Notes: generated by a model from the letters alone, not told the origin. A stretch of DNA of 64,000 nt from Desulfovibrio inopinatus DSM 10711 (GCF_000429305.1 NZ_AUBP01000002.1:62001-126000), one strand, 5' to 3'; counted from the first letter of the stretch, positions 1 to 10,453 are shown. Numbers and translations: made by a program.

Positions 1-741
1 GGCAGCCGATGCGGTGCTGAGTTCTTCCAGAGCCGCTTGGTCGCGGTCGCGGACAGCCGGCAGAATGTTTTTAATGAAAAGTCGCATAGCTAAGAGCGCT
101 TGAGATTCAGTGAACGGCGATGCCAGCGGAGAAAGGTAGGACTCGACGGCATGAGCAAACGCGTCAATCGCTGAAGCCGTGATGAGGCTGCGACTTTTTG
201 TCAACAACAGGTCCGGATCGGTGATGGAAATATTCGGTACGAGTGAACGCGAAATAATAGACATTTTCACCTGGCGCTCGACATCGGTAATAATGCAATA
301 TTGAGAGATATCGGAACCTGAACCAGCTGTTGACGGAATAAAAATCATGGGCGGCAAAGGCCGCATGATGCGGTTGGCCCCTTCATAATCGCTAATTTTG
401 CCTCCATTCCCTGCAATGGTGGCGATCCCTTTCGCAGCGTCCATAGGGCTGCCACCGCCAAGTGCAACGATGACGTCGAGCTTTTCTTGCAAATACAGTT
501 TTGCTCCTTTGTGCACTTGATGGTCACGAGGGTTGGAGCTCACATCATTGAAATAAACACAGTCGAGTCTGTCATCTTCAAGAATTTGGCGCACTTGATC
601 TACCCATCCTGAAGATTCCAAGCCGTTGTCACTGACGAGAAGAATACGTTGGGCTCCGAGCCGTCTTGCACACTGGGCGAGGTATTTGATGCTGCCGTGT
701 CCGAAAATGATATCTGGAATAGCGAATTTAGTAATGAGCAT
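1..741 (-). CDS. Iron-containing alcohol dehydrogenase (3' end outside window)
   Basis: The first 247 residues of a group III, iron-dependent alcohol dehydrogenase are visible; the gene runs off the left edge. These cytosolic enzymes interconvert alcohols and aldehydes with NAD(P)H. The sequence shows the nucleotide-binding GGGS at residues 95-98 followed by MDAAKG, the PSTAGSGSD stretch at 136-144, and the first two metal ligands in AIDAFAHAVES (Asp193, His197). The other two metal histidines would lie beyond the edge. The ATG at 741 has AAGGAGA five bases upstream. It is divergent from the MFS gene, so the two may share a control region at about 742-943. Family assignment is firm; the substrate cannot be read from sequence. 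Confidence 0.93.
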   Translation of the reverse strand, partial: MLITKFAIPDIIFGHGSIKYLAQCARRLGAQRILLVSDNGLESSGWVDQVRQILEDDRLDCVYFNDVSSNPRDHQVHKGAKLYLQEKLDVIVALGGGSPMDAAKGIATIAGNGGKISDYEGANRIMRPLPPMIFIPSTAGSGSDISQYCIITDVERQVKMSIISRSLVPNISITDPDLLLTKSRSLITASAIDAFAHAVESYLSPLASPFTESQALLAMRLFIKNILPAVRDRDQAALEELSTASAA

Positions 742-943
742 GAAGGTCTCCTTATGGAACCGAATAGGTATTCTTCTCCAGGGCGCAAGATCGTATACAG
801 CAACACCGGTACACACTGACCGAGCCGGCAACTCGACGAAGGCAATAGTATGCCAGTAAAAATTGGCTAGCCGTGTTCATCGAAAACACGTATGGGGGGA
901 GGCCGCAGCGGCGAAAAAAGACCGTTTGCGGCGAGGTATCGGC

Positions 944-2152
944 GTGAGAAAGCGATTCGATGTATTCTGGCGAAACAGTTTGAACGAATGTTCCGAGGTG
1001 AAACGACGAGCTGCTCAAGGAGTTCTTGGAGCTGCGTTTTTTTCCACCGTCGGAGTCGGCGCATTCACGTTCGCTTTGTCCGCCAACGCCGAGTCAGCTG
1101 GATTTTCTCCTGCCTGGCTCGGTCTTGCTTTTTCCGGGTATTTTCTTGCCCGGCTCATCCTGGCGCCTTTGGCCGGCTATGCTGCCGACCGTATCGGTTC
1201 CATGCCACTTCTCTTGGCAGCAACGGGCGCAGGAGCCATTATCCCCATAATCTACTCCATTTTTCCGGCAAACGAAACCCTTGGTGTCATACAGATTTGC
1301 CTGGGGTTCTGTTCGGGTATTGTCAAACCCGTCAGCATGTCCCTTTTAGGGGAATGCGTCTCCAAAAAGCATCGCGGTCGTGTGTTCGGGGCGTATAATA
1401 CCTGCTTGTACGCCGCATTTGTCGTTGGCCCACTTGCGGGGGGGCTGGCCACCAATATTCATGGTGGCATTGGACTCTTGACGCTGCTTTGGCCGAGTAT
1501 GGGGATGGGCCTGACGTTCATTCTTTTCCTTCGTGCCCGAATCGTCTCTTCGGCATCTGTGACTCGAGCCGAAAAAGCAAAAAACGGACCACCTTGGCAC
1601 GATTTAGCATTTCTGGCGTTGCTTTTTGCTGTGCTCGGGCGAACCATGGGGGCGTCCGTTGTGACCACGTTTTTGCCCCAATTGATAAACGATCGCTTCG
1701 GTTTAAGCGGTATTCTTGCCGGTGTTCTTTTCGTTTTGCCTAACATTGTTATTATTTTAGGCATGCCGGTAACGAGTCAATGGGCCGATATACGTGATAA
1801 AACTGGGCTAACCTTTCTCGGTATGGGCTTGTGTGCAGCCTGTTTATTCGGTTTTGGTCAATCCGTTCCCTTATGGGGCTTTATTGGCTTGTCGGTTACC
1901 ATGGGCCTCGGGTCGGCATTGTCTCTTCCCGCTTCCATGTCGTTGGCTTCAAACATGGGGGCTGCCAAAGGGAGCATTATGGGCGTTTTCCTCGGGGCAT
2001 CAAATCTTGGCTTTGTTTTAGGACCGAGCCTCGCCGGATTTGCAGCCGATTATGGAGGAATTGCCGACGCTTTTGAGTTGGCTGCATTATTTGGTGGCCT
2101 GTTTCTCTTGCCGACAATGCTTGTTATGGCCAAAAAATCTCAAGAGAGTTAA
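944..2152 (+). CDS. MFS transporter
   Basis: A major facilitator superfamily permease of about 400 residues with roughly 11-12 hydrophobic helices. The loop after the second helix reads GYAADRIGSMPLL, the family signature G-x3-D-R-x-G. The second half repeats the architecture (SQWADIRDKTGLTF). It most resembles drug or metabolite exporters, but the substrate is unknown. The start is uncertain: the frame is open from a TTG at 863, but that N-terminus is unlike membrane protein sequence. I chose GTG 944, which follows a GAGGT; GTG 998 is an alternative. It is divergent from the iron alcohol dehydrogenase, which may make or use its substrate (inference only). Confidence 0.85.
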   Translation: MRKRFDVFWRNSLNECSEVKRRAAQGVLGAAFFSTVGVGAFTFALSANAESAGFSPAWLGLAFSGYFLARLILAPLAGYAADRIGSMPLLLAATGAGAIIPIIYSIFPANETLGVIQICLGFCSGIVKPVSMSLLGECVSKKHRGRVFGAYNTCLYAAFVVGPLAGGLATNIHGGIGLLTLLWPSMGMGLTFILFLRARIVSSASVTRAEKAKNGPPWHDLAFLALLFAVLGRTMGASVVTTFLPQLINDRFGLSGILAGVLFVLPNIVIILGMPVTSQWADIRDKTGLTFLGMGLCAACLFGFGQSVPLWGFIGLSVTMGLGSALSLPASMSLASNMGAAKGSIMGVFLGASNLGFVLGPSLAGFAADYGGIADAFELAALFGGLFLLPTMLVMAKKSQES

Positions 2153-2610
2153 CACCCATGAGATTTTTAAGAGTTTGAGTCAATTGGAGAGGAGTATACT
2201 CAATTGGGTCAGAATGATACAAGTGAGTTTTTAAAGTATTTTTTAATGTATACGTAGTGAAGGAGGGACTGTTGATTCTTTTACGTGAAAAGCTTGGAAT
2301 ATAAGTAGATTCGTAGGTATTGATCTTCGTAGAATTTTTGTTTCATGTTGTTTCGATATGAGAAAGTTTTCACTAACTCTTGACGTGTCAGTACTTTACA
2401 GGTACGTCAAAAAGACCCAACGCAAAATACCCCGTGCGTTCTTTCCCACTCGTCCGAATTACTCGAATTCGGAGCGCATGGTACAATGAGCTATTCCAGC
2501 CCAACCCGTCCAGGCCACGCTTTGGCACGAATGCCGAAGCGTGCTGTTTTCGTTGCACCCAAATCAAAGCCCGTTACGTCAATAACCCGTAGGGACAAGG
2601 TGTATTTTCC
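2153..2610 (+). promoter_or_regulatory. nqr upstream region with inverted repeats
   Basis: This is the 458-base gap before nqrA. I see no convincing gene in it. It holds a TTGACGT/ACGTCAA inverted repeat (about 2387-2417) that could be an operator or contain a -35 element, then CCGAATT/AATTCGG with a 5-base loop (about 2456-2474), then a strong hairpin at 2516-2543. The promoter for the long nqr operon must lie here, but I cannot fix the start site. Confidence 0.45.
2516..2543 (+). terminator. Leader hairpin before nqrA (possible attenuator)
   Basis: CACGCTT and GGCA pair with TGCC and AAGCGTG around a CGAA loop, with one T/G mismatch, followed by CTGTTTTCG. The T-run is interrupted, so termination would be weak. 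It lies about 67 bases before nqrA with no plus-strand gene just upstream, so it may act as an attenuator or mRNA-stability hairpin. Confidence 0.4.
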
Positions 2611-3951
2611 ATGATAAAACTTAAGAAAGGACTCGACATTCCTATCTCGGGCGAGCCCGTTACGGATTTCTTCGAGGGAAATCCGCCACGGACCGTGGCC
2701 GTGCTCGGTGGCGACTATGTCGGTTTGAAACCGACGATGCTCGTTGCCGTTGGCGATACGGTTAAGCTCGGCCAACCGATCTTTGCTGATAAGAAGATCG
2801 AAGGTGTCGTTTTTACGGCTCCGGGAGCCGGCAAGGTCGTTGCTATCAATCGCGGTGATCGCCGGATTTTACAGTCCGTGGTCATCGAACTCGACGATTC
2901 AGTCGGAGCCATAGAGTTTCCGGCATATGAGTCGGACAAATTGCTTGGCCTCGATCGCCAGGATGTCGCCGATACCCTCGTAAAGTCGGGTATGTGGACC
3001 GCATTGCGTACGCGCCCCTTCAGCAAAACTCCTGCTCTGGGCTCGGTTCCACATTCCATCTTTGTCACGGCGATGGATACCAATCCATTGTCCGCCAATC
3101 CAGAAAACATTATCTGGCAGGACTCTGAAGCCTGGCAAGATGGTCTTCGGGTTCTTACCCGCCTGACCGATGGTGACGTCCATGTGTGCGCCGCCGACTG
3201 CTGCAACCTGCCGCTCATTCAAGAAGTTAAGATCCAGGTTTTCTCCGGCCCCCATCCGGCGGGTCTGGCTGGAACCCACATTCACTTCATCGATCCGGTT
3301 GGCCCCGGTAAGGCCGTCTGGCATCTGGGCTATCAAGATGTCATTGCGATCGGCAAGCTCTTCACAACGGGCACATTGTCGACCGATCGGTTTGTCTCTC
3401 TGGCTGGTCCTATGGTTGAGCGTCCCCGCATCATCAAGACTCGATTGGGTGCGAGTCTGACGGATGTACTGGCTGGAGAGCTCAAAAAAGGCGATGCCCG
3501 TGCGATTTCCGGTTCGGTTATTTGCGGTAGCAAGGCAGAAGGTCCGTTGGCTTTTCTTGGCCGTTTCCACAACCAGATTTCCGTTGTCGTCGAAGGCGGC
3601 AATCGTGACCTTCTGGGATGGATGATGCCAGGTAAAGACAAGTATTCGTCCAAGCCCGTGTTTTTGTCTGCCTGCCTCAAGGAAAAACGTTTTGCTATGA
3701 ACACGCTTTTAGGTGGTAGCCACCGGGCAATTTTTCCGACAGGTGCGTTTGACGAGGTTATGCCGCTGGACATCCTGCCCACCTACCTGGTGCGTGCACT
3801 GGCCGTTATGGACACGGATGAAGCCCAGGCCCTCGGCTGCCTGGAACTCGATGAGGAAGATCTCGCCCTGTTGTCCTTCGTGGACTGCGGCAAGAATGAT
3901 TTCGGCCCCATGTTGCGCGAAGTCCTCACCCTTATCGAGAAGGAAGGATAA
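2611..3951 (+). CDS. nqrA: Na+-translocating NADH:quinone reductase subunit A
   Basis: 446 residues, the usual length for NqrA, the membrane-associated subunit that helps form the quinone site of the sodium-pumping NADH:ubiquinone (or menaquinone) oxidoreductase. The N-terminus ([16 protein letters not shown]) and a barrel-sandwich region with the [18 protein letters not shown] motif are typical. It heads nqrABCDEF-apbE-nqrM, with 6 bases to nqrB, so it is co-transcribed. Presence of the full set distinguishes this from the related Rnf complex, whose RnfC carries Cys clusters absent here. Confidence 0.97.
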   Translation: MIKLKKGLDIPISGEPVTDFFEGNPPRTVAVLGGDYVGLKPTMLVAVGDTVKLGQPIFADKKIEGVVFTAPGAGKVVAINRGDRRILQSVVIELDDSVGAIEFPAYESDKLLGLDRQDVADTLVKSGMWTALRTRPFSKTPALGSVPHSIFVTAMDTNPLSANPENIIWQDSEAWQDGLRVLTRLTDGDVHVCAADCCNLPLIQEVKIQVFSGPHPAGLAGTHIHFIDPVGPGKAVWHLGYQDVIAIGKLFTTGTLSTDRFVSLAGPMVERPRIIKTRLGASLTDVLAGELKKGDARAISGSVICGSKAEGPLAFLGRFHNQISVVVEGGNRDLLGWMMPGKDKYSSKPVFLSACLKEKRFAMNTLLGGSHRAIFPTGAFDEVMPLDILPTYLVRALAVMDTDEAQALGCLELDEEDLALLSFVDCGKNDFGPMLREVLTLIEKEG

Positions 3952-3957
3952 GGCCTT

Positions 3958-5157
3958 ATGAGAACCTTGCTTGATAAAATACACAGCGCCGTCACCGGAG
4001 ACGGGAAGTACAAAAAGTACTATCCGCTCTACGAGATGGTGGACACCTTTCTGTACGCTCCTGGTGATACGAGTTCTGGAGCGACCCATGTCCGCGATGC
4101 CATCGACCTGAAACGCGTTATGATTACCGTGGTGTTTGCCCTTATTCCTTGTTTCTACATGGCTATGTGGAACACGGGATATCAGGCCAATGCCGCACTG
4201 GCCGCTATGGGACTCGATACGGGTACCGGCTGGCGCTGGGGCGTGATGCACATCTTTGGCCTTGCAGCCAATCCGGAAAACTTTGCGTCGAATATCATTT
4301 TGGGCGCATTGTACTTCTTCCCCATTTATATTGTCTGCAACATCGCAGGTGGTTTCTGGGAAGCGCTTTTCTCTGTCATCCGTAAACATGAAATCAACGA
4401 AGGCTTCCTCGTCACGGGGTCGCTTATTCCTCTTATCGTGCCACCACACATTCCGTTGTGGCAGATCGCCCTGGCCACCAGCTTTGGTGTGGTTATCGGG
4501 AAGGAAATCTTCGGGGGTACCGGGAAGAACATTCTTAACCCGGCCCTTTTGACTCGTGCCTTCCTGTTCTTCGCCTATCCCAGTGCGATTTCCGGAAACA
4601 GTGTCTGGGTCGCCGTTGATGGCTACTCCGGTGCAACGCCGTTGTCGCTTGCTGCTGAAGGCGGCATCAATGCCGTGACAGCGAAATACTCCTGGTGGGA
4701 TTGTTTTATCGGTACCATTCCGGGGTCCCTCGGCGAAACGTCGACTTTGGCTTGCCTTATTGGTGCTGTTGTACTCATCGTAACTGGTATCGCTTCTTGG
4801 CGTATTATGGTTTCCATCCTTGCCGGCGCTTTTGCCATAGCCATTGTTTTGAATGGCGTGGGGAGCGCGACCAACCCCATGATGTCGGTGAGCCCGTTGT
4901 GGCACCTTGTCATGGGTGGTCTTGCTTTCGGCATGGTTTACATGGCGACCGACCCAGTATCTTCCTCAATGACGCCCAAAGGACAATACTATTATGGGGC
5001 GCTTATCGGGGTTATGATTATCCTGATACGCACGGTCAACCCGGCCTACCCCGAAGGCGTCATGCTGGCGATTCTCTTCGGCAACGTGTTCGCTCCGATC
5101 ATCGACTACTTTGTCATGCAGGCGAATATCAAGCGTAGGATGGTGCGCAGTGTCTAA
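3958..5157 (+). CDS. nqrB: Na+-NQR subunit B
   Basis: 399 residues, polytopic inner-membrane subunit that carries covalent FMN and riboflavin and is central to Na+ movement. The flavinylation motif SGAT is visible as GYSGATPLS, with the acceptor Thr at residue 227. Long hydrophobic helices fill the rest (for example [17 protein letters not shown] and [18 protein letters not shown]). The gene overlaps nqrC by 8 bases, which implies translational coupling. ApbE encoded downstream is the expected flavin transferase for this threonine. Confidence 0.97.
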   Translation: MRTLLDKIHSAVTGDGKYKKYYPLYEMVDTFLYAPGDTSSGATHVRDAIDLKRVMITVVFALIPCFYMAMWNTGYQANAALAAMGLDTGTGWRWGVMHIFGLAANPENFASNIILGALYFFPIYIVCNIAGGFWEALFSVIRKHEINEGFLVTGSLIPLIVPPHIPLWQIALATSFGVVIGKEIFGGTGKNILNPALLTRAFLFFAYPSAISGNSVWVAVDGYSGATPLSLAAEGGINAVTAKYSWWDCFIGTIPGSLGETSTLACLIGAVVLIVTGIASWRIMVSILAGAFAIAIVLNGVGSATNPMMSVSPLWHLVMGGLAFGMVYMATDPVSSSMTPKGQYYYGALIGVMIILIRTVNPAYPEGVMLAILFGNVFAPIIDYFVMQANIKRRMVRSV

Positions 5158-5929
5158 CGATTCCACGAAAAAAGTATTCGTTGTGGCGTTTTCCCTGTGC
5201 CTTGTCTGCTCGCTGCTCGTGTCTGCTGCAGCCGTAGGCCTGAAACCGATCCAGGAAGAAAACAAAGTTCTGGAGCGCAAGGAAAACATTCTCAAAGCCG
5301 CAGGCATCTATAAAGAAGATGTGGCTATTGATGATCTCTACAAACAAATTGAACCGAAAGTTGTCGACCTGGCCACGGGTGAGTACGTGGACATGGATGC
5401 GGTCGCCTATGATCAGCGCAAAGCTGCAAAAGATCCGGCAATGAATGTCAAAATTGCTGGTGAAGACGATCAGGCTGGCATTGGACAGCGTGCCAAGTAT
5501 GCCAGTGTCTATCTGCTCAAAGACGGCGATAAGATTAAACGTATTGTATTGCCCATCCATGGCAAGGGCTTGTGGTCCACGATGTACGGGTTCATCGCTC
5601 TTGCTCCGGATTTCACGACAATCAAAAACTTCGGTTTTTATGAACACGGTGAGACTCCGGGTCTGGGTGGCGAAGTTGATAATCCGAACTGGAAAGCTCT
5701 CTGGATAGACAAGAAGGCCTATAATGATAAGGGCGAGCCTGTCATTACAGTCATCAAGGGTACGGTGAGCCCCGACAGCCCCAAAGCCAGTTATGAGATT
5801 GATGGGTTGGCCGGTGCTACACTGACAGCCCGCGGTGTCACCAACCTGGTCCAATACTGGCTGGGTATGGGCGGTTTCGAACCCTACCTCAAGCGACTCG
5901 CGGCCGAGGGAGGTAAGCAAAATGGCTAA
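5150..5929 (+). CDS. nqrC: Na+-NQR subunit C
   Basis: 259 residues from the GTG at 5150, which overlaps the end of nqrB; an earlier ATG at 5111 would give an unlikely N-terminus inside nqrB. One N-terminal membrane helix ([21 protein letters not shown]) anchors a periplasmic FMN domain. The covalent FMN motif is [13 protein letters not shown] near residues 218-230, with the acceptor Thr at 224. The usual Ser before GAT is Ala here, which the family tolerates. It passes electrons within the NQR complex. It overlaps nqrD by 8 bases. Confidence 0.96.
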   Translation: MSNDSTKKVFVVAFSLCLVCSLLVSAAAVGLKPIQEENKVLERKENILKAAGIYKEDVAIDDLYKQIEPKVVDLATGEYVDMDAVAYDQRKAAKDPAMNVKIAGEDDQAGIGQRAKYASVYLLKDGDKIKRIVLPIHGKGLWSTMYGFIALAPDFTTIKNFGFYEHGETPGLGGEVDNPNWKALWIDKKAYNDKGEPVITVIKGTVSPDSPKASYEIDGLAGATLTARGVTNLVQYWLGMGGFEPYLKRLAAEGGKQNG

Positions 5930-6539
5930 ATTCAAGGAAGTCCTGCTTAAACCGCTTGTTGTGGATAACCCCATTGCTGTTCAGATCCTCGGGATTTGTT
6001 CTGCTTTGGCTGTTACCACCAAGCTCGAAACGGCGTTTGTGATGAGCTTGGCCGTTATCTTCGTAACAGCTGCGTCTAACGCCTCGGTCAGCGCCATCCG
6101 GAAGCATATCCCATCGAGTATTCGTATCATCGTCATGATGACCATCATCGCGACGTTGGTTATCATCGTTGACCAGTTCCTCAAGGCGTTTGCATACGGG
6201 ATCAGCAAGCAGTTGTCCGTTTTTGTCGGTCTCATCATCACCAACTGCATCGTTATGGGTCGTGCGGAAGCCTTTGCCATGCAAAACGATCCTAAACTGA
6301 GCCTTGCCGATGGTATCGGTAACGGTTTGGGATACGGCCTTGTTCTTGTAACGGTCGCCTTTTTGCGTGAGTTTTTTGGCTCGGGCAAAGTGTTCGGCTT
6401 AAGCATTCTCAAGCTGACCTCCGAAGGTGGTTGGTATGAGCCCAACGGTCTCATGCTTTTACCGCCGAGCGCCTTCTTCATCATCGGGCTCCTTATTTGG
6501 TCCGTGAATATCTATGAAAAACGGAAGAGTAAGCGCTAA
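5922..6539 (+). CDS. nqrD: Na+-NQR subunit D
   Basis: 205 residues from ATG 5922, preceded by GGGAGGT; it overlaps the nqrC stop. NqrD is one of the two homologous six-helix subunits that together form part of the ion and electron path and hold a buried iron centre. The sequence is almost all hydrophobic helices, with the conserved [14 protein letters not shown] segment carrying the cysteine expected to ligate iron. It is paired with nqrE, 15 bases downstream. Confidence 0.96.
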   Translation: MAKFKEVLLKPLVVDNPIAVQILGICSALAVTTKLETAFVMSLAVIFVTAASNASVSAIRKHIPSSIRIIVMMTIIATLVIIVDQFLKAFAYGISKQLSVFVGLIITNCIVMGRAEAFAMQNDPKLSLADGIGNGLGYGLVLVTVAFLREFFGSGKVFGLSILKLTSEGGWYEPNGLMLLPPSAFFIIGLLIWSVNIYEKRKSKR

Positions 6540-6554
6540 GCGAAGGAGTGAATC

Positions 6555-7163
6555 GTGGAACACTTAATCAATATATTCGTTAAATCGATTTTTATCGAAA
6601 ACATGGCCCTGGCCTTCTTCCTGGGCATGTGCACCTACTTGGCAGTGTCCAAGAAGGTTGCCACTGCCCTGGGACTTGGCGTTGCCGTTGTCGTCGTTAT
6701 GACGATTACGGTCCCGGTCAATAACCTGTTGTACAACTTCTTCCTGCGTGAAGGTGCCTTGGCCTGGGCCGGATTTCCCAATACCGACCTGACCTTTGTT
6801 GGCCTGATTTCATATATCGGCGTTATCGCGGCGCTCGTCCAGATTCTGGAAATGACCCTCGATAAATATGTGCCTTCGCTGTACAACGCGTTGGGCATCT
6901 TTCTGCCGCTGATTACTGTTAACTGCGCCATCTTGGGTGCCTCGCTCTTTATGGTTGAGCGAGACTACAACTTCGCCGAATCCGTGACCTTTGGTTTCGG
7001 TTCGGGTGTAGGTTGGGCACTGGCCATTGTTGTCTTGGCCGGTATTCGCGAAAAAATGAAGTACTCGGATGTTCCGCCTGAACTCGACGGACTTGGCATC
7101 ACATTTATTGTGGTTGGCCTCATGTCGTTTGGGTTCCTGTCGTTTTCCGGCATCCAGATGTAG
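6555..7163 (+). CDS. nqrE: Na+-NQR subunit E
   Basis: 202 residues from a GTG start preceded by AAGGAG. It is homologous to NqrD with inverted topology, and carries the matching cysteine in [14 protein letters not shown], which with the NqrD cysteine is known in the family to bind the intramembrane iron centre. Six hydrophobic helices are evident. A 64-base gap with a small GGACG/CGTCC stem separates it from nqrF. Confidence 0.96.
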   Translation: MEHLINIFVKSIFIENMALAFFLGMCTYLAVSKKVATALGLGVAVVVVMTITVPVNNLLYNFFLREGALAWAGFPNTDLTFVGLISYIGVIAALVQILEMTLDKYVPSLYNALGIFLPLITVNCAILGASLFMVERDYNFAESVTFGFGSGVGWALAIVVLAGIREKMKYSDVPPELDGLGITFIVVGLMSFGFLSFSGIQM

Positions 7164-7227
7164 GTGCTTCGGACGTATGTTGCGTCCATATGTGTACGAA
7201 CCGTCAAACTATGGGAAGTGAAGAACC

Positions 7228-8454
7228 ATGGTTGAGATCATACTCGGCGTAGTGATGTTCACCGGCGTGGTCCTTGCGCTGTGCGTGTTCATCCTGCTCG
7301 CCCGGGCCAAACTTGTCCCGAGCGGAGAGGTGAGCATCGAAATCAACGGAGATCCGGAAAAAAACCTTTCGGTTAGACCCGGTGCAAAACTCCTTGGCGC
7401 ATTGGCCGAAAAAGAAATATACATTCCTTCCGCTTGCGGTGGGGGTGGCTCCTGCGGGCAGTGCAAATGTAAAGTTCACGAAGGTGGCGGCGATATTCTG
7501 CCCACAGAAACCTCGCATGTCAGCAAGCGCGAAGCCCGCGAAGGCGTTCGTCTTGCCTGCCAGGTGAACGTTAAACAAGACATGAAGATTGAAGTTCCGG
7601 CAGAAATCTTCGATATCAGAAAATGGGAATGCACGGTTAAATCCAACATTCCGCGCGCGACCTTCATCAAAGAACTTACGCTGCAGCTGCCTGAAGGCGA
7701 AAATGTCGACTTCCGCGCTGGTGGTTACATCCAGATCGAAGCTCCGGCGCATACCGTCCACTACAAAGATTTCGAAGTGGGCGATCGGTTCAAAGACGAC
7801 TGGGATAAGTTCAACTTGTGGCGCTACACTTCGGTGGTCAAGGAACCCATCATGCGGGCCTATTCCATGGCCAACTACCCCGAAGAAAAGGGCATCATCA
7901 TGCTCAACGTGCGCGTTTGTCCGCCGCCTCCGTTTGCTCCGGATGCGCCTCCGGGACAAATGTCCTCGTTCATCTACAACCTTAAGCCCGGCGATAAAGT
8001 TACCATTTCCGGTCCGTACGGTGAATTCTTCGCCCGCGATACCGATGCAGAAATGATCTTTATCGGTGGTGGTGCTGGTATGGCTCCGATGCGCTCGCAT
8101 ATCTTTGACCAGCTCAAACGCCTCAGCTCCACGCGCAAAATCAGCTACTGGTACGGTGCTCGCAGCCTGCGCGAAATGTTCTATGTTGATGAGTTCGACA
8201 AACTCGCCGAAGAGTGCCCGAACTTCTCATGGCATGTCGCGCTGTCCGACCCGATGCCTGAAGACAACTGGACCGGATACACCGGCTTCATTCACCAGGT
8301 CCTGTACGAAAACTACATTAAGGACCATCCTGCTCCGGAAGATTGTGAATTCTATATGTGTGGGCCACCGATGATGGCTTCCGCTGTGGAAAACATGCTG
8401 ATGTCTCAGGGCGTGGAAAAAGAAAACATCATGTATGACAACTTCGGTGGCTAA
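7228..8454 (+). CDS. nqrF: Na+-NQR subunit F (NADH-oxidising)
   Basis: 408 residues: an N-terminal membrane helix, then a 2Fe-2S ferredoxin domain with cysteines 70, 76, 79 and 111 ([13 protein letters not shown] and LACQ), an FAD domain (RAYSMANY) and an NADH domain ([13 protein letters not shown]). It oxidises cytosolic NADH and feeds electrons to the 2Fe-2S centre and the rest of the complex. Length and all cofactor residues match the family, so the enzyme should be functional. Confidence 0.97.
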   Translation: MVEIILGVVMFTGVVLALCVFILLARAKLVPSGEVSIEINGDPEKNLSVRPGAKLLGALAEKEIYIPSACGGGGSCGQCKCKVHEGGGDILPTETSHVSKREAREGVRLACQVNVKQDMKIEVPAEIFDIRKWECTVKSNIPRATFIKELTLQLPEGENVDFRAGGYIQIEAPAHTVHYKDFEVGDRFKDDWDKFNLWRYTSVVKEPIMRAYSMANYPEEKGIIMLNVRVCPPPPFAPDAPPGQMSSFIYNLKPGDKVTISGPYGEFFARDTDAEMIFIGGGAGMAPMRSHIFDQLKRLSSTRKISYWYGARSLREMFYVDEFDKLAEECPNFSWHVALSDPMPEDNWTGYTGFIHQVLYENYIKDHPAPEDCEFYMCGPPMMASAVENMLMSQGVEKENIMYDNFGG

Positions 8455-8491
8455 GTCTCAACCGAATTGAAAACGACATGACACTGCTTGC

Positions 8492-8516
8492 GTCGGGGAA
8501 GGATGGCTTCCCCGAC
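8492..8516 (+). other. Hairpin between nqrF and apbE
   Basis: GTCGGGGAAG and CTTCCCCGAC form a perfect 10-bp stem with a 5-base loop. No T-run follows, so it is more likely a processing or stability element, or partial terminator, that sets the ratio of nqr structural genes to the maturation genes. Confidence 0.6.
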
Positions 8517-8583
8517 CAGCAGACGCGTTCCGTGACGTATGACTGAATCGTTCGCAATGATTCGCAGTTATAAGGAAAAGGGT

Positions 8584-9618
8584 ATGAAGCGGTTATCGGG
8601 TTCTTTGGTCTCTCTCGTCACGCTCATCGCTTTGGTGTGTGTTCTTGGCGGTTGCAGCGGTGAATCCGAGCCCGTGCGGCTGCAGGGACAAGCGATTGGC
8701 ACGACATATTCCGTTGTCGTCTATGGCCTTCCCGACGGTATGTCGAACGATGCCTTGACGAAAGGCGTTGGACGTGTCGTTGCTGATGTCAATGCGGTAA
8801 TGTCTCTGTTTAAACCCGATTCCGAATTGTCCCGTTTCAATGCCCGCCAAGGGCTTGATTGGTTTCCCGTCTCCAAGGAATTAGCCGAGGTCGTGCAAAC
8901 GGCTCAAGCGGTAAATAGGATGACGGACGGAGCGTTCGATATCACAGTCGCTCCACTGGTCAATTTGTGGGGGTTTGGTCCTGATAAACGACCGGATGTC
9001 ATCCCACCCGATGCCGAGATTGAAGAGGCGTTGCATAGTGTCGGATCGAATCTCGTTGAAGTGCGTCTCGATCCACCGGCACTCAAGAAGCTCAAGTCAG
9101 GCATTACCCTTGATTTGGCCGCTATTGCCAAAGGGTATTGCGTGGATGCGGTAAGCAATTGGCTCGATAGCCACGGTGTTACCGCGTTCATGGTGGAAAT
9201 CGGTGGGGAAGTTCGGACCAAAGGTACAAAGCCGGGCAATATACCCTGGCGAATTGCCGTGGAAAAACCGGTGACTACGGAACGTGCCATTCAGGCCGTT
9301 ATCACGCTTACCGGTAAGGCTATGGCGACATCGGGCGATTACCGGAATTACTTTGAAGTAGACGGTAAACGCTATTCCCACATGATCGATCCGACCACGG
9401 GACGTCCCATCACCCACACGCTTGTTTCGGTCAGCGTAACAGATGATACCTGTACTCGTGCCGATGCCTTGGCTACAGGCCTCATGGTACTTGGACCGGA
9501 AAAAGGTATTGCTGTTGCGAAAAAAGAAGGATTGTCCGCGTTTTTCATCAGCAAAACGGCGGATGGATTCGTTGAGACCGCAACGGGCGATTTCCCCCAA
9601 CACGAAACACTGAAGTGA
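8584..9618 (+). CDS. apbE: FAD:protein FMN transferase (lipoprotein)
   Basis: 344 residues from ATG 8584, preceded by AAGGAAAAGGG. The N-terminus is a lipoprotein signal ending in the lipobox LGGCS, so the enzyme is anchored to the periplasmic side. ApbE attaches FMN through a phosphoester to the Thr of SGAT-type motifs in NqrB and NqrC, both present in this operon. The family core is visible (LDLAAIAKGYCVDAVSNWL, MVEIGGEVRTKG, HMIDPTTGRPI). Confidence 0.96.
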   Translation: MKRLSGSLVSLVTLIALVCVLGGCSGESEPVRLQGQAIGTTYSVVVYGLPDGMSNDALTKGVGRVVADVNAVMSLFKPDSELSRFNARQGLDWFPVSKELAEVVQTAQAVNRMTDGAFDITVAPLVNLWGFGPDKRPDVIPPDAEIEEALHSVGSNLVEVRLDPPALKKLKSGITLDLAAIAKGYCVDAVSNWLDSHGVTAFMVEIGGEVRTKGTKPGNIPWRIAVEKPVTTERAIQAVITLTGKAMATSGDYRNYFEVDGKRYSHMIDPTTGRPITHTLVSVSVTDDTCTRADALATGLMVLGPEKGIAVAKKEGLSAFFISKTADGFVETATGDFPQHETLK

Positions 9619-9628
9619 GAGATATACC

Positions 9629-9817
9629 ATGGAAACACTCATGCTGACGGCCGCTATTTTCGCCATCGCCTTTACGGGCTTGGCTGTCGGAGTCATGTTT
9701 AAACGCAGCTGCATCCGTGGTTCCTGCCATGGTTCCATCCAGGCCGCGGATGGTTCGGGCTGCAAATGCGGCAAGTACGACTTTGAAAAAAAATGCACTG
9801 AAAAGAAGGCGCATTAA
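9629..9817 (+). CDS. nqrM: NqrM maturation factor
   Basis: 62 residues, a small Cys-rich membrane protein of the family formerly called DUF539. One helix (AAIFAIAFTGLAVGVMF) is followed by cysteines in KRSCIRGSCHG, GCKCGKY and KKC. In bacteria studied it is needed to assemble the iron centre between NqrD and NqrE. Its position straight after apbE completes the maturation set for the pump. Confidence 0.93.
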   Translation: METLMLTAAIFAIAFTGLAVGVMFKRSCIRGSCHGSIQAADGSGCKCGKYDFEKKCTEKKAH

Positions 9818-9853
9818 CCGAAGCCACCGCGAGAGGTGACTGGGGGAACCGAT

Positions 9854-10309
9854 ATGACAAGCCAGACCGCCAGAGATGTCATTGATCAGACCAAAGCGTT
9901 TCACAAAAAGTTGGGTAATTTTTATCAAGAATTGTCCGACAAGGTTGAACGGGAGCGGGTCAAGATTTTGCTCGAATATATGAGCCGGCATCACGACAAC
10001 TTGGCCGCCATCATGGACGAATATGAAGAGAGCGTGTCCGAAAGCATTTTGGACACGTGGTTCATGTACGTGCACAAAGAGTGCGATCTGACGCCGTTTT
10101 TCGATGCCAACCTTGGTTCGGATATGACGGCCCAGCAGGTTATCAAGGTTGCCATGGAGCTCGACCAGTGCCTCCTGGAAACCTATGAAGCTATGTTGCA
10201 GAACGAAATTCCTGACAATGTCAGCGAAGTCTTCCAGAACATGCTTGAAATGGAAAAACAAGAAAAGATAGCTCTGGCCAAAGATGCACTCATGATTGAA
10301 GATATGTAA
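9854..10309 (+). CDS. Small helical protein of unknown function (end of nqr operon)
   Basis: 151 residues from ATG 9854, which has GGGGGAA upstream. It is entirely charged and helical with no membrane segment. It shows HKKLGNFYQEL, LLEYMSRHHDN and LEMEKQEKIALAKD, reminiscent of ferritin-like or rubrerythrin-type four-helix proteins, but I do not recognise a specific family and the E-x2-H metal motifs are not clear. It sits 36 bases after nqrM and before a strong hairpin, so it is likely the last gene of the nqr transcript. A role in iron or redox protection is only a guess. Confidence 0.75.
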   Translation: MTSQTARDVIDQTKAFHKKLGNFYQELSDKVERERVKILLEYMSRHHDNLAAIMDEYEESVSESILDTWFMYVHKECDLTPFFDANLGSDMTAQQVIKVAMELDQCLLETYEAMLQNEIPDNVSEVFQNMLEMEKQEKIALAKDALMIEDM

Positions 10310-10351
10310 TGTGTCGGCCCCCTTGGGCCAATACATGGGATATGTGTATAT

Positions 10352-10385
10352 ACAACGCCCTTCTCCATATGGAGAGGGGCGTTGT
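10352..10385 (+). terminator. Terminator after the nqr operon
   Basis: ACAACGCCC pairs with GGGCGTTGT and TCTCC with GGAGA around an AT-rich loop, a very stable stem. The following TGTATTAG is only weakly T-rich. Its position after the last gene of the operon supports a terminator. Confidence 0.7.
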
Positions 10386-10453
10386 TGTATTAGATAGGCA
10401 GGAAAACTGAGGGAAATCCCTTTTGTTGTTCTGTAAAGAAAGCTTTTCGTTCC

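Noticed and set aside
3709-4905. 398-residue minus-strand frame under nqrA/nqrB
   Set aside because: Antisense to conserved NQR subunits, rich in His/Arg runs typical of shadow frames.
7204-8100. 298-residue minus-strand frame under nqrF
   Set aside because: Antisense to nqrF, which has all cofactor motifs; no ribosome site or family match.
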